From NCBI GenBank assembly GCA_910584345.1, contig CAJTZX010000008.1:27088-91087 (forward strand): a DNA stretch of 64,000 nt, written 5' to 3'. This document shows, one piece after another, positions 8,754-17,380 of this stretch. Origin of the DNA: an uncultured Eubacterium sp. (GTDB lineage Bacteria > Bacillota > Clostridia > Lachnospirales > Lachnospiraceae). The position numbers and the translations under genes are program-made. The notes beneath the pieces are model-generated. The model was not told the DNA's origin. It saw only the letters and a list, made by a program, of their open reading frames with translations, and made no database searches. How positions within the stretch are numbered: position 1 is the first letter of the stretch; every line of letters begins with the position of its first letter.

Positions 8754-10142
8754 ATGGCAAAAGCGAATATTGGGAAAATCACTCAGATCGTTGGTGCTGT
8801 CCTGGATATCAAATTTACAGGAACATTGCCGGAAATTAACGAATCTATCGAGATTACGCGTAGCGATGGAAGCCGGCTTGTGGTGGAAGCTGCGCAGCAT
8901 TTGGGTGATGATACCGTTAGATGTATTGCCATGGGACCGACCGATGGACTTGTGCGCGGCATGGATGCTTTAGCGACAGGTGCCGCGATCAGTGTTCCGG
9001 TAGGTGAAAATACATTAGGCCGTATGTTCAATGTCCTTGGTGAGCCAATTGATGAAATTGATCCACCAACAGGCGTAGAATATAACCCAATCCACAGAAA
9101 AGCGCCTTCCTTTGAAGAGCAGTCTACGTCTGCCGAAATATTGGAAACAGGCATTAAAGTCGTAGATTTGCTTTGTCCTTATCAAAAGGGTGGAAAGATC
9201 GGATTATTCGGTGGTGCAGGTGTAGGAAAAACGGTATTGATTCAGGAGTTAATTCATAATATTGCGACAGAGCATGGTGGATATTCTGTATTTACAGGAG
9301 TTGGTGAAAGAACTCGTGAAGGTAATGATCTTTATTATGAAATGAAGGAATCAGGCGTTATTGATAAAACAACGATGGTATTTGGTCAGATGAATGAGCC
9401 TCCTGGAGCAAGAATGCGTGTGGCGTTGTCAGGGCTTACGATGGCAGAATATTTTCGTGATAAAGGCGGAAAGGATGTGTTATTATTTATTGATAATATT
9501 TTCCGTTTTACACAGGCTGGTTCTGAAGTATCTGCGTTACTTGGGCGTATGCCGTCAGCTGTAGGTTATCAGCCGACACTTCAAACAGAGATGGGTGCTT
9601 TACAGGAGCGTATCACATCCACAAAAAATGGATCTATTACATCTGTTCAGGCTGTTTATGTACCTGCCGATGACTTGACAGACCCAGCGCCTGCTACAAC
9701 ATTTGCACATCTGGACGCTACGACAGTATTGGAACGTTCCATTGTAGAGCTTGGTATTTATCCGGCTGTAGATCCTTTGGCATCTACTTCCAGAATTCTT
9801 GATCCACGTATCGTAGGTCAGGAGCATTTTGATACAGCTCGTGAAGTACAGGCAATATTACAAAAATATAAGGAATTACAGGATATTATTGCAATATTGG
9901 GTATGGATGAATTGTCAGAAGATGATAAGATGGTTGTAAATAGAGCAAGAAAGATTCAGAGATTCTTGTCACAGCCATTTTCTGTTGCAACACAGTTTAC
10001 AGGAATGGATGGAAAATATGTACCTATTGCTGAGACGATTCGTGGATTCCGGGAAATATTAGAAGGAAAACATGATGATGTACCGGAAGGTCACTTCTTA
10101 AATGCAGGAACTATTGATGAAGTACGTGCCCGTATGAAGTAA
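8754..10142 (+). CDS. atpD: F0F1 ATP synthase subunit beta
   Basis: Catalytic subunit. The P-loop GGAGVGKT is at residues 153-160, followed by GERTREGNDLY with the catalytic Glu and by ALSGLTMAEYFRD and LLFIDNIFRFTQAGSEVSAL. The signature PAVDPLASTS is present. 462 residues, full length. Confidence 0.98.
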   Translation: MAKANIGKITQIVGAVLDIKFTGTLPEINESIEITRSDGSRLVVEAAQHLGDDTVRCIAMGPTDGLVRGMDALATGAAISVPVGENTLGRMFNVLGEPIDEIDPPTGVEYNPIHRKAPSFEEQSTSAEILETGIKVVDLLCPYQKGGKIGLFGGAGVGKTVLIQELIHNIATEHGGYSVFTGVGERTREGNDLYYEMKESGVIDKTTMVFGQMNEPPGARMRVALSGLTMAEYFRDKGGKDVLLFIDNIFRFTQAGSEVSALLGRMPSAVGYQPTLQTEMGALQERITSTKNGSITSVQAVYVPADDLTDPAPATTFAHLDATTVLERSIVELGIYPAVDPLASTSRILDPRIVGQEHFDTAREVQAILQKYKELQDIIAILGMDELSEDDKMVVNRARKIQRFLSQPFSVATQFTGMDGKYVPIAETIRGFREILEGKHDDVPEGHFLNAGTIDEVRARMK

Positions 10143-10153
10143 GGGGTGACGTT

Positions 10154-10561
10154 ATGGCAGATGCAAATAAATTATTTCAAGTAGAAATTATTACACCGGA
10201 ACGTGTGTTTTATACCGGTCAAGCTTCGATGATTGAATTTACGACGACGGAAGGCGACATAGGAGTATATAAAAACCATATTCCTTTGACAGCGGTACTT
10301 GCACCGGGAATTGTGACCATTACAGAAGAAGGCAGTTCTAAAAAGGCAGCGGTACATTCTGGTTTTGCTGAAATTTTGGCCGATAAAGTAACACTTCTTG
10401 CAGAGGTTGCTGAATGGCCAAATGAGATCGACAGAAATCGTGCGGAAGAAGCAAAAATGCGTGCAGAGCGACGATTAAAAATGAAAGAAGCCGGATTGGA
10501 TGTAAAGCGAGCAGAAATTGCTTTGAAAAAGGCATTGGTTCGTATTGATATAGCAAAATAA
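10154..10561 (+). CDS. atpC: F0F1 ATP synthase subunit epsilon
   Basis: Last gene of the operon, 11 bases after atpD. The 135 residues hold an N-terminal beta sandwich (FQVEIITPERVFYTG, TTEGDIGVYKNHIPL) and a C-terminal helical hairpin (NRAEEAKMRAERRLKMKEA), so the regulatory helices are present. A strong terminator follows 4 bases after the stop. Confidence 0.96.
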   Translation: MADANKLFQVEIITPERVFYTGQASMIEFTTTEGDIGVYKNHIPLTAVLAPGIVTITEEGSSKKAAVHSGFAEILADKVTLLAEVAEWPNEIDRNRAEEAKMRAERRLKMKEAGLDVKRAEIALKKALVRIDIAK

Positions 10562-10565
10562 TTAA

Positions 10566-10593
10566 AATAGCTGGGAAGATCCCAGCTATTTTT
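10566..10593 (+). terminator. Terminator of the ATP synthase operon
   Basis: Perfect 11-bp stem AATAGCTGGGA (10566-10576) and TCCCAGCTATT (10580-10590) with a 3-base loop and a T-run. Confidence 0.9.
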
Positions 10594-10649
10594 AGCTATA
10601 TAGCTAAATAAAATATTCTTCTAAAGTTTTTTTCTGGTCATGTCGAAAT

Positions 10650-10880
10650 AGATAAAGGAGAAGTTTATACAGGCAAAATTTTTTTCTATCAGAGAGAATA
10701 TTTTAATTAAAAGAATTTTTCTATTTAAAAAGAAAATGTTTTCATACAGAGAGATAAGAAGGTTTTTCATGAGAATTATGTTTCTAATCGAGAAAAGATG
10801 TTTTTATACAAAGAAAATTTCTAGTAGAAAGAAAATTTTTAAATAAAAGAATTTTTTAATAGAAGGAAGATATTTCCAGG
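10650..10880. repeat. Imperfect short repeats upstream of accessory flagellin
   Basis: This leader holds about ten loosely matching units of 17-24 bases, each a purine block such as AAAGAAAA followed by a T-rich block such as TTTTTATA or TTTCTAATA. No reading frame of note lies here. The units alternate A-tracts and T-tracts, which may bend the DNA. I see no sigma-28 promoter in it. Confidence 0.5.
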
Positions 10881-10940
10881 GGATTTGAAAGAAATGAATA
10901 TTAGCCGGAAGAAATGAATGGAAATGAGAGGTGTATGGGT

Positions 10941-12251
10941 ATGGCAATAATTACACATAATTTAATGGCAATGAATACTGACAGGCAGTTGGGAATTGTA
11001 TCTGAAGGTAAGAAAAAATCAACTGAAAAATTATCTTCGGGATATCGAATTAACCGTTCTGCAGATGACGCGGCTGGATTGCAGATTTCTGAGAAAATGA
11101 GATATCAGATTCGAGGATTAAATAAGGCTTCCAGAAATATTCAGGATGGAATTTCTTTAATTCAGACTGCAGATGGAGCATTAGCTGAGGTACATGATAT
11201 TCTTCAGCGAATGAATGAATTATCTACACAGGCAGCAAATGATATTAATAAAGAGGAAGACAGAGAAGCCATTCAAAAAGAATTACAGCAGTTAAAAGCT
11301 GAGATAAATCGGACTTCAAAAGATACTACGTTTAATACACACCGTATTTTATGGATGAAACAGTTAGTTGAAATAGATGCAGATGATTATTCAGATGTAA
11401 TTATGGAAGATCTTTTTAATAATATTCCCAATCATACATCTGTATATGGAAAAGCGCTTGACTTTAAAAATGTTAATTTAGGTAATAAAGAAGAGCTTAT
11501 TGGGAAGAAATTTACAGTTACCTGTTCAGATAATTGTCCTCAAAAATTTATATTTCAATTTTCGGATCAGACATCATCAACTATTAATAATCCTACGAGT
11601 GGACATGACGATGTTTTGGTTAATATAGGTGTAAAAGATGCAAATATCACAAATGGGAAAGATATCGTTGATAAAATTTTTGATTTGGTAAACAGTGTAC
11701 AGGCAAATATGGGCGGAAATGGGCAGGATGTACTTATCGGACACGCAAATGGCGTAAGTGTTAACGGATCTCAAATGATATTTTATTCTACTTATAGTCA
11801 GCCGCCATATAATCCGAATATGGGATTAATCATGGCAAATGATATGCTTAAGCTGGAACAAGATTATCATCTTCAGGTAAATGACAGACCATTTCAGGAA
11901 ATAACATTAAAATTAAGAACAATTAATTCAGGAACATTAGGACTTGGAAGAATGGAAGTTGATTCTTACGAAAATGCCGGAAAGACAATGGATTGTGTGC
12001 AGAATGCGATTGATAATTTGTCTGAATATAGGGCTTATCTGGGTGCTATGCAAAATCGGCTTGAGAAAGCAATGTCGTCCGTTGATAATTCCGCTGAAAA
12101 TGCACAAAGATCAGAAAGCAAATTAAGAGATACCGATATGGCGGAAGAGATGGTAAATTACTCAAAAAATAAGATTTTAGAGCAATTTGGCCAGGTGATG
12201 CTTGCGCAGACAAATCAAATAAATGATGGAGTTGCATCTTTATTAGCATAG
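10941..12251 (+). CDS. Accessory flagellin with an enlarged central domain
   Basis: The ends are plain flagellin: N-terminal MAIITHNLMAMNTDRQLG, LSSGYRINRSADDAAGLQIS and LQRMNELSTQAAND, and C-terminal SKLRDTDMAEEMVNYSKN with a final VASLLA. Between them sits a region of about 200 residues with no match to the major flagellin at 43809; it holds a Cys pair (TCSDNCPQ). I chose ATG 10941 because GAGAGGTG lies 7 bases before it and the protein then begins like other flagellins. The gene stands alone, about 21 kb from the flagellar cluster, with its own terminator. The product is likely a minor or alternative filament subunit exported by the flagellar system. Confidence 0.88.
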   Translation: MAIITHNLMAMNTDRQLGIVSEGKKKSTEKLSSGYRINRSADDAAGLQISEKMRYQIRGLNKASRNIQDGISLIQTADGALAEVHDILQRMNELSTQAANDINKEEDREAIQKELQQLKAEINRTSKDTTFNTHRILWMKQLVEIDADDYSDVIMEDLFNNIPNHTSVYGKALDFKNVNLGNKEELIGKKFTVTCSDNCPQKFIFQFSDQTSSTINNPTSGHDDVLVNIGVKDANITNGKDIVDKIFDLVNSVQANMGGNGQDVLIGHANGVSVNGSQMIFYSTYSQPPYNPNMGLIMANDMLKLEQDYHLQVNDRPFQEITLKLRTINSGTLGLGRMEVDSYENAGKTMDCVQNAIDNLSEYRAYLGAMQNRLEKAMSSVDNSAENAQRSESKLRDTDMAEEMVNYSKNKILEQFGQVMLAQTNQINDGVASLLA

Positions 12252-12269
12252 TTGATCGAGTAAAAACAG

Positions 12270-12314
12270 ACATGGGAAGACCATTATTTAATGAAATGGT
12301 TTCCCATGTTTTTT
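12270..12314 (+). terminator. Terminator of accessory flagellin
   Basis: ACATGGGAA with a further GACCATT pairs with AATGGT and TTCCCATGT (ending 12309), then a run of T. Confidence 0.85.
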
Positions 12315-13141
12315 GTTGTGGAAATACAATATACTATGTTGAAAATTTATATTATCCAATTATATTGTGTGGATAAGTATGAAATAACAAATACGTTGTA
12401 AGATAATAAAATCTTTATAAGAATATATTTGAAATAACAATAGAAATAAAATTTTCAATAATTTATTAAAAGATGATTTATATAAAGACATAGTGTAGAA
12501 AGTTGAATATAGGAATATTTCATTTTTTTAAAATAATAAAAAATCATATCACCTATTTTATAGTTTCAACTTAAAAATATAGTTAATGAATATATTTACA
12601 AATTTACGAATTAGTTTAAGTAATAATATGAAAATTCATATTCAATAAATAATTTATGAAACTTTTTAAGTTAAAAAAAATATAAAAAAATACTAAATTT
12701 AAAATAGAAATTGTTTTTAAATCGATATTAGATTCGTGTATTATAAAAGAATAGAATACTAATTAAATATTGATAAAATAAAATGCAATATTTATCATTA
12801 TTTGTTTGATAAAAATTATCAGACAATTATACTAAAAATCTCATAAATTAAGTGTGTAAATTAATAATGATTTTTATAAGAAAAAACTATGTTAATTTGA
12901 GCGAAAATAAAAAAATAGAAGAATATAAATAAATGGGCGTAGAAAAATAAATAAAGTAGAAAAAGGGTAGAAAAATGAAAATATAGATCATTGAATAAAA
13001 ATATCTTATTATGATACTTTATATTAGTAAACCAAGGAAGTAGGCTATTTTAAAAGAGAATAGTGGTCTATGTAAGATATATGCAATTTCTATAAGAAGG
13101 AATATATGTATATTTTATCCGCTTACTTAAAATAATATGGT
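12315..13141. other. Gene-free, extremely AT-rich stretch
   Basis: About 830 bases with no supported gene, very rich in A and T, with many short stop-filled frames. One perfect DnaA-box sequence in reverse orientation (TGTGGATAA, 12368-12376) and weaker look-alikes are present, but no cluster. No RNA gene was recognised. Confidence 0.6.
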
Positions 13142-13186
13142 AATCAGAAACAATATTAAAAATTATTATTAGTATTGTTTCTGATT
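13142..13186. terminator. Hairpin likely ending the HEPN/MNT transcript
   Basis: AATCAGAAACAATA (13142-13155) pairs perfectly with TATTGTTTCTGATT (13173-13186). It lies just after the minus-strand HEPN gene; the T-tail is modest on either strand. Confidence 0.5.
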
Positions 13187-13221
13187 TCCATCCAATGTCA
13201 TTAACTTAAGCTTTTCATAAA

Positions 13222-13620
13222 TTAATTCAAATCTTCAACCCATAGTTGGAATTCTTTAAATTTTTCAATATAAATCTGAACAATGGTATTACAGTGTGTT
13301 TTTACTATTTCACCATCATAGTCATGTGTCAGTTGATTTCGGATTTCCAGCATTTGCATCCATTCGTCACCGGTAATCATTTTAGACTGAAATGATTTTT
13401 TTAAAACTTCTCGTGGAGAACCTGCAACAAAGTCTGTGATGGAATAATATTCAATAAGAATATCTTTCATTGTTTTCCAGGCAAGGTCAAAGGTAATACT
13501 GAATTTTGCGCTTGTTCCACTTAAAACAAAGGAATCTTCCATATTTCGTTCTCTTGCTTCTGTGAGTGCAGCTAAAGAATGTTTATAGGATTCAAATCTT
13601 TTCATAAATTTTCTTTCCAT
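13222..13620 (-). CDS. HEPN-type nucleotidyltransferase-partner protein (HI0074 family)
   Basis: A 132-residue all-helical protein of the HI0074 / nucleotidyltransferase substrate-binding family. The HEPN motif R-X4-H is visible as RNQLTH (Arg94, His99), the active site of HEPN ribonucleases. It overlaps the upstream MNT gene by 29 bases, the usual order for HEPN/MNT toxin-antitoxin pairs in which the MNT partner neutralises the HEPN RNase, in known cases by AMP transfer. An internal ATG at 13605 (MKRFESYK) has the better RBS (GGAAAG) and could be the true start, giving 127 residues. Toxicity is inferred from family and context. Confidence 0.82.
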   Translation of the reverse strand: MERKFMKRFESYKHSLAALTEARERNMEDSFVLSGTSAKFSITFDLAWKTMKDILIEYYSITDFVAGSPREVLKKSFQSKMITGDEWMQMLEIRNQLTHDYDGEIVKTHCNTIVQIYIEKFKEFQLWVEDLN

Positions 13621-13873
13621 ATTTATTTATATCCTCCAATAACAGTGTGTTGTGACAAGTATCCAGGTTAATCAGGTCTATTGTAAAAAGTGTTGGCAGA
13701 TTTTGTACTTCTTCATCTAATGAATAAAAATCAGAAGCACCGGAAACAGCGACATCTATGTCACTTCTTTCTAATGCAGTGCCTTTTGCCCTGGAGCCAA
13801 ATAAAATGCATTTGTTAACAGAGTATTTTGAACATAGTCCAACTATTTTAGTGATAATTTCATCCGGCTGCAT
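13592..13873 (-). CDS. MNT-type minimal nucleotidyltransferase (antitoxin-like)
   Basis: A 93-residue nucleotidyltransferase with the GS-X10-DXD signature: Gly26-Ser27 in FGSRAKG and Asp38/Asp40 in SDIDVAV. The start at 13873 is chosen because AAGGAGG sits just upstream; an open frame extending to 14137 would run antisense through the SRP RNA and is not credible. It pairs with the HEPN gene it overlaps. The expected role is AMP transfer to, and silencing of, the HEPN partner. Confidence 0.85.
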   Translation of the reverse strand: MQPDEIITKIVGLCSKYSVNKCILFGSRAKGTALERSDIDVAVSGASDFYSLDEEVQNLPTLFTIDLINLDTCHNTLLLEDINKYGKKIYEKI

Positions 13874-13978
13874 AAATGCCTCCTTAATATTAGTTTTTGC
13901 AGTATGAACAGATTGTTTTATTATCACAAAATTATAACATAATGTAGATTGTTGTGTCATTATCTCATGAAAAATAAT

Positions 13979-14007
13979 TTGACAATTGAAAAAAAACACT
14001 ATATAAT
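13979..14007 (+). promoter_or_regulatory. Consensus sigma-A promoter of the SRP RNA gene
   Basis: Perfect TTGACA (13979-13984), 17-base spacer, perfect TATAAT (14002-14007), about 7 bases before the RNA start. Confidence 0.9.
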
Positions 14008-14013
14008 AATTTT

Positions 14014-14274
14014 TGGACAGCCGGGGCGCTAGCGGTGCCCTGTACCAGCAATCCGCTATAGCTGGGGTCATATCCTGCCTCGGGTCTTTAGATTGTAAAG
14101 CAGCCCCTGGTAAGTGGCGTTGACGTTTGGGTCTCACGCAACAGGAACTTGTGAATCGTGTCAGGTCAGGAATGGAGCAGCACTAAGCAAGAGCTCTTGT
14201 GTGCCGTGAGGCAGCCTGAGCCGAGTTAACTGCCAGGGTAACGTTTAGGGTCGGGATTCAAAGCAGGATGTCCA
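14014..14274 (+). ncRNA. ffs: Signal recognition particle RNA, large Gram-positive type
   Basis: About 261 bases whose ends pair (TGGACA at 14014 with TGTCCA at 14269). The conserved domain IV core is visible near 14158-14185 as GTGTCAGGTCAGGAATGGAGCAGC with its symmetric and asymmetric loops, and the 5' GGTGCCCTGTACCAGC region fits the Alu-like domain. The length matches the 6S-type scRNA of Bacillus and Clostridia, not the 114-base E. coli form. It binds Ffh and guides membrane and secreted proteins to FtsY. Exact ends are approximate. Confidence 0.93.
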
Positions 14275-14359
14275 TAAAAGTACGTAAAAAGAAATGTACC
14301 AGAAATGAAATATTAAAAATAGGATTGAATTGCAGTTTATGAAATGATTGTATAAAAAT

Positions 14360-14390
14360 GCGTGAGACAACAAATGTCTCCGCTTTTTTT
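14360..14390 (+). terminator. Terminator downstream of SRP RNA
   Basis: GCG-T-GAGACA (14360-14369) pairs with TGTCTC-CGC (14375-14383) with one bulge, followed by seven T. Confidence 0.8.
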
Positions 14391-14452
14391 ATGAAATAAC
14401 AATTGAGATATAGTATATCTTGATAAGATGTGTAAATATGATGGAGGAATTT

Positions 14453-15109
14453 ATGATTAAAGCAGTGATATTTGATATGGATGGTTTGATGATTGATACA
14501 GAAAAACTATTGGTCAAATACTGGTTAGAGGCGGCACATGACTATGGATATGATTTAAAAAGAGAACATATACTCGGTATACGAAGTCTGGCAGCGAAAT
14601 ATGCAATTCCGAAACTCCAAGCTGAAATAGGAAAGGATTTTGACTATTATAAAGTAAGAACGCTACGTATACAATTGATGAACCAACATATAAATACATA
14701 TGGTTTAGATGAAAAACCAGGACTTGGAGAGCTTCTCGACTATTTAAAAGAACATAAATATCTAACTGCAGTGGCAACGGCAACAGATCCGGAGCGAACA
14801 AAACAATATCTTGGTTCTTTAGATCGACTGAAATATTTTGATCAGATTGTTTGTGCGTCTATGGTTCAAAATGGTAAACCGGCTCCGGATATTTATTTAG
14901 AAGCTGCGGCTCGTCTGCATGTACATCCATCAGAATGTATGGCATTGGAAGATTCGCCGAATGGAATTTTATCAGCATATCGTGCGGGAATGTACCCTGT
15001 TATGATACCGGACTTAAGTGAACCAGATGAGGATACGAAAAAATTACTGTATGGATGTACCGATCATTTATCTAAAGTGATAAAGTTATTAGAAAATTGT
15101 AAATTATAA
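14453..15109 (+). CDS. HAD-superfamily hydrolase, beta-phosphoglucomutase-like
   Basis: A 218-residue HAD enzyme. Motif I is FDMDGLMIDTE (Asp8 nucleophile, Asp10 acid), motif III Lys is in NGKPAPDIYLEAA, and motif IV is MALEDSPNGILSA. The helical cap between motifs I and II is of the beta-phosphoglucomutase/phosphatase type; the substrate cannot be told. The start at ATG 14453 follows GGAGGA; the frame opens upstream at a TTG without a good RBS. Confidence 0.85.
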   Translation: MIKAVIFDMDGLMIDTEKLLVKYWLEAAHDYGYDLKREHILGIRSLAAKYAIPKLQAEIGKDFDYYKVRTLRIQLMNQHINTYGLDEKPGLGELLDYLKEHKYLTAVATATDPERTKQYLGSLDRLKYFDQIVCASMVQNGKPAPDIYLEAAARLHVHPSECMALEDSPNGILSAYRAGMYPVMIPDLSEPDEDTKKLLYGCTDHLSKVIKLLENCKL

Positions 15110-15199
15110 TTCTTGTGCAACGAATAGTGATAGGTATGCGTTATATTTAATAAGTAGAATCGGGAGTAGATCATAACTGGGAAAGAGAGGATTTTTACT

Positions 15200-16492
15200 A
15201 TGAAGAAACGCATACGGTTTATAGCTTTAATTTTGAGTGCTTTGACAATGGTAACTTTGGCATGTGGGTCAAGCGCAGATCAGATGCAAAATGGTAATTG
15301 GTCCAGAATTTACGCTAAGGAATTAACAGAAGAAGTAGGCATATCTAAAAATTTGGATTATGGAAAGATTTCTTTGCAGCCATTGCGTCAGTTTTCATAT
15401 GAATTATTGGAGAATCATCTGGAAGAGTGTAATCCTGTATTTTCACCTCTTTCTGCATATGTAACATTATGTATGATTGCAAATGGAGCAGTAGGAGAAA
15501 CAAAAGAAGAGCTTATGCAGGTTCTTGGAGAAGATGTGATGTGCCTTCCAGATCACATTATGAACAGTTTGCCGCAAAATAAAAAAGAATTTCAGCTTAC
15601 CATAGCAAATTCTGTATGGATGAATGATTTGTTTATTGCAGAAAAAGATTGGCTTGGAACAGTAAAAAGTTTGTTTAAGGCCAGCGTATATCAGGCGGAT
15701 ATGGATGCGGATACTACGAAAAATGATATTAATTTTTGGGTCAGAGAAAATACAAATCAGATGGTGCCGGAGCTTTTAGATGAGAAATTAGATCGTGATG
15801 TACAGATGGCATTGCTGAATGCCCTATATTTGAAAGCAGAATGGAAGAATAAATTTAAGGAAAGTTTGACTTCGACGGATGTTTTTCATTTAGATGATGG
15901 TTCTGAAAAAGAAGTATTGATGATGAATCAATTGTATTATGATTGTGAATATTTAGAAGATGATTCATCAATAGGAGTGGTTTTGCATTATGCAGATAGC
16001 CAATATGCATTTATTGCAATAAAACCAAAGGAAGGGCGGACAATTCGGGAATGGTATGGTTCTTATTCAGCTGAGAAACTACATAGTTTAATTCAAAAAA
16101 GAGAAAAGAAAAATCTGAATCTGAGGCTTGCAAAATTTTCTGCAAAATGTAAAAGTAATTTAAATAATAGTTTAGTAAAAATGGGAATCATTCGAATGTT
16201 CGATATGAATCAAGCAGATTTTTCAAAAATCGGAAAATCTAAAGAAGGAAACAATCTATATTTAAGCAAAATTTTACAAGAAGCAGTTTTAACAGTGACA
16301 GAAGATGGGACAGAAGCATCTGCAGCAACAATTGCTGAGATGTGTGACGGAGGAGGAATGATTGATGCAGAGTTGGTGGAGTTTGACAGTCCATTTTTCT
16401 ATATGATTATGGATATGAATAAGGAAATGCCTATATTTGTGGGAATTTTTGATGAGCCGGAAGATATAGAAGAAATGGAAGAGCCGAAGTAA
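15200..16492 (+). CDS. Serpin-family protease inhibitor, predicted lipoprotein
   Basis: 430 residues. An N-terminal signal peptide ends in a lipobox (LAC, Cys22), so the mature protein is probably lipid-anchored outside the cell. The rest is a full serpin fold, with KNDINFWVRENTNQMV, MALLNALYLKAEWKNKF and a C-terminal SPFFYMIMDMNKEMPIFVG. The reactive-loop hinge GTEASAAT (about 370-377) has small residues as in inhibitory serpins. By family counting from the hinge the scissile bond falls in the Met-Cys-Asp-Gly-Gly stretch near residues 381-386. The likely target is a host or bacterial serine protease; this is inferred. Confidence 0.9.
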   Translation: MKKRIRFIALILSALTMVTLACGSSADQMQNGNWSRIYAKELTEEVGISKNLDYGKISLQPLRQFSYELLENHLEECNPVFSPLSAYVTLCMIANGAVGETKEELMQVLGEDVMCLPDHIMNSLPQNKKEFQLTIANSVWMNDLFIAEKDWLGTVKSLFKASVYQADMDADTTKNDINFWVRENTNQMVPELLDEKLDRDVQMALLNALYLKAEWKNKFKESLTSTDVFHLDDGSEKEVLMMNQLYYDCEYLEDDSSIGVVLHYADSQYAFIAIKPKEGRTIREWYGSYSAEKLHSLIQKREKKNLNLRLAKFSAKCKSNLNNSLVKMGIIRMFDMNQADFSKIGKSKEGNNLYLSKILQEAVLTVTEDGTEASAATIAEMCDGGGMIDAELVEFDSPFFYMIMDMNKEMPIFVGIFDEPEDIEEMEEPK

Positions 16493-16540
16493 AAGGAAAT
16501 GATGGAGAACGAAAAATAAAGAAAATGGCGGGAAGAATGG

Positions 16541-17290
16541 ATGGAAACAAGAGAGATTTTAAAGAAAGTGCAGGATGGCATATTATCTATAGAAGATGCA
16601 GAGCAATATTTTCGTAGACAACCATATGATGAAATGGGTTATGCGAAGTTAGATACACATAGAAAGATACGTTCTGGTTTTGCAGAAGTGATATTTTGTA
16701 GTGGGAAAGCAGATGAGCATTTGCTGCAGATTTTCGGAAGATTATATAAACAGGATGGAGAAGTATTTGGAACAAGAGCATCTTTGGAGCAATATGAATT
16801 TATTAAAAAAAAATATCCTCAAACAACGTATGATTCAATTTCTCGAATTATAAAAATTGAAAAGGCTGATAAGGTGAGAAAAGGAAAAGTGGTTATTTGT
16901 ACGGCAGGTACAGCCGACATCCCAGTGGCGGAAGAAGCTGCACAGACAGCAGAATATTTTGGTACGGCGGTAGAGCGCATTTATGATGTTGGTGTCAGCG
17001 GACTTCATCGTTTATTGGTAAACATAGACATGATTCAAAGGGCAAATTGCGTGATTGCTGTAGCAGGTATGGAGGGGGCATTGGCGAGTGTGATTGGAGG
17101 ATTGGTAGATAAGCCTGTGATTGCTGTGCCGACGTCGATTGGATATGGAGCTTCGATGCATGGTTTGTCCGCGCTGCTTACAATGATAAATTCCTGTGCA
17201 AATGGGATAGCAGTTGTAAATATAGATAATGGATATGGGGCCGGATACATGGCTACACAGATCAACCGGCTTGCTGAGCATATCGAATAA
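16541..17290 (+). CDS. larB: Nickel-pincer cofactor biosynthesis protein LarB-like
   Basis: 249 residues with the C-terminal PurE-like (AIR carboxylase) domain used by LarB: VVICTAGTADIPVAEEAA, YDVGVSGLHRLL, VAVAGMEGALASVIGGL and VPTSIGYGAS. The N-terminal helix (VQDGILSIEDAEQYF) is also typical. LarB carboxylates nicotinic acid adenine dinucleotide to start synthesis of the nickel-pincer cofactor of lactate racemase and related enzymes. No larC, larE or larA is near, so the partners must lie elsewhere. A terminator begins at the stop codon. Confidence 0.88.
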   Translation: METREILKKVQDGILSIEDAEQYFRRQPYDEMGYAKLDTHRKIRSGFAEVIFCSGKADEHLLQIFGRLYKQDGEVFGTRASLEQYEFIKKKYPQTTYDSISRIIKIEKADKVRKGKVVICTAGTADIPVAEEAAQTAEYFGTAVERIYDVGVSGLHRLLVNIDMIQRANCVIAVAGMEGALASVIGGLVDKPVIAVPTSIGYGASMHGLSALLTMINSCANGIAVVNIDNGYGAGYMATQINRLAEHIE

Positions 17291-17323
17291 AAAAGAGTTC
17301 TGTTTACACAGAACTCTTTTTTT
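17289..17323 (+). terminator. Terminator after larB
   Basis: AAAAAAGAGTTCTGT pairs with ACAGAACTCTTTTTTT around a 4-base loop; the A-rich side makes it work on both strands. Confidence 0.9.
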
Positions 17324-17352
17324 AAATTGGAGGTAGGATGTATTAATAGAAA

Positions 17353-17374
17353 GTACTGTACTGACGTACAGTAC
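17353..17374 (-). terminator. Hairpin after tRNA-Ser
   Basis: GTACTGTA and TACAGTAC (8-bp perfect stem, 6-base loop) lie 7 bases beyond the tRNA 3' end on the minus strand; the T-tail is short. Confidence 0.5.
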
Positions 17375-17380
17375 ATCAAG

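Noticed and set aside
10890..10912. Sigma-28 promoter before the accessory flagellin (GCCGGAAG)
   Set aside because: The match to GCCGATAT is poor and no TAAA lies 15 bases upstream.
12368..12376. Replication origin suggested by a perfect DnaA box in AT-rich DNA
   Set aside because: Only one perfect box and no dnaA, dnaN or other origin genes nearby.
13874..14137. Upstream extension of the MNT nucleotidyltransferase frame
   Set aside because: It runs antisense through the SRP RNA and its promoter; a strong RBS and normal family start lie at 13873.
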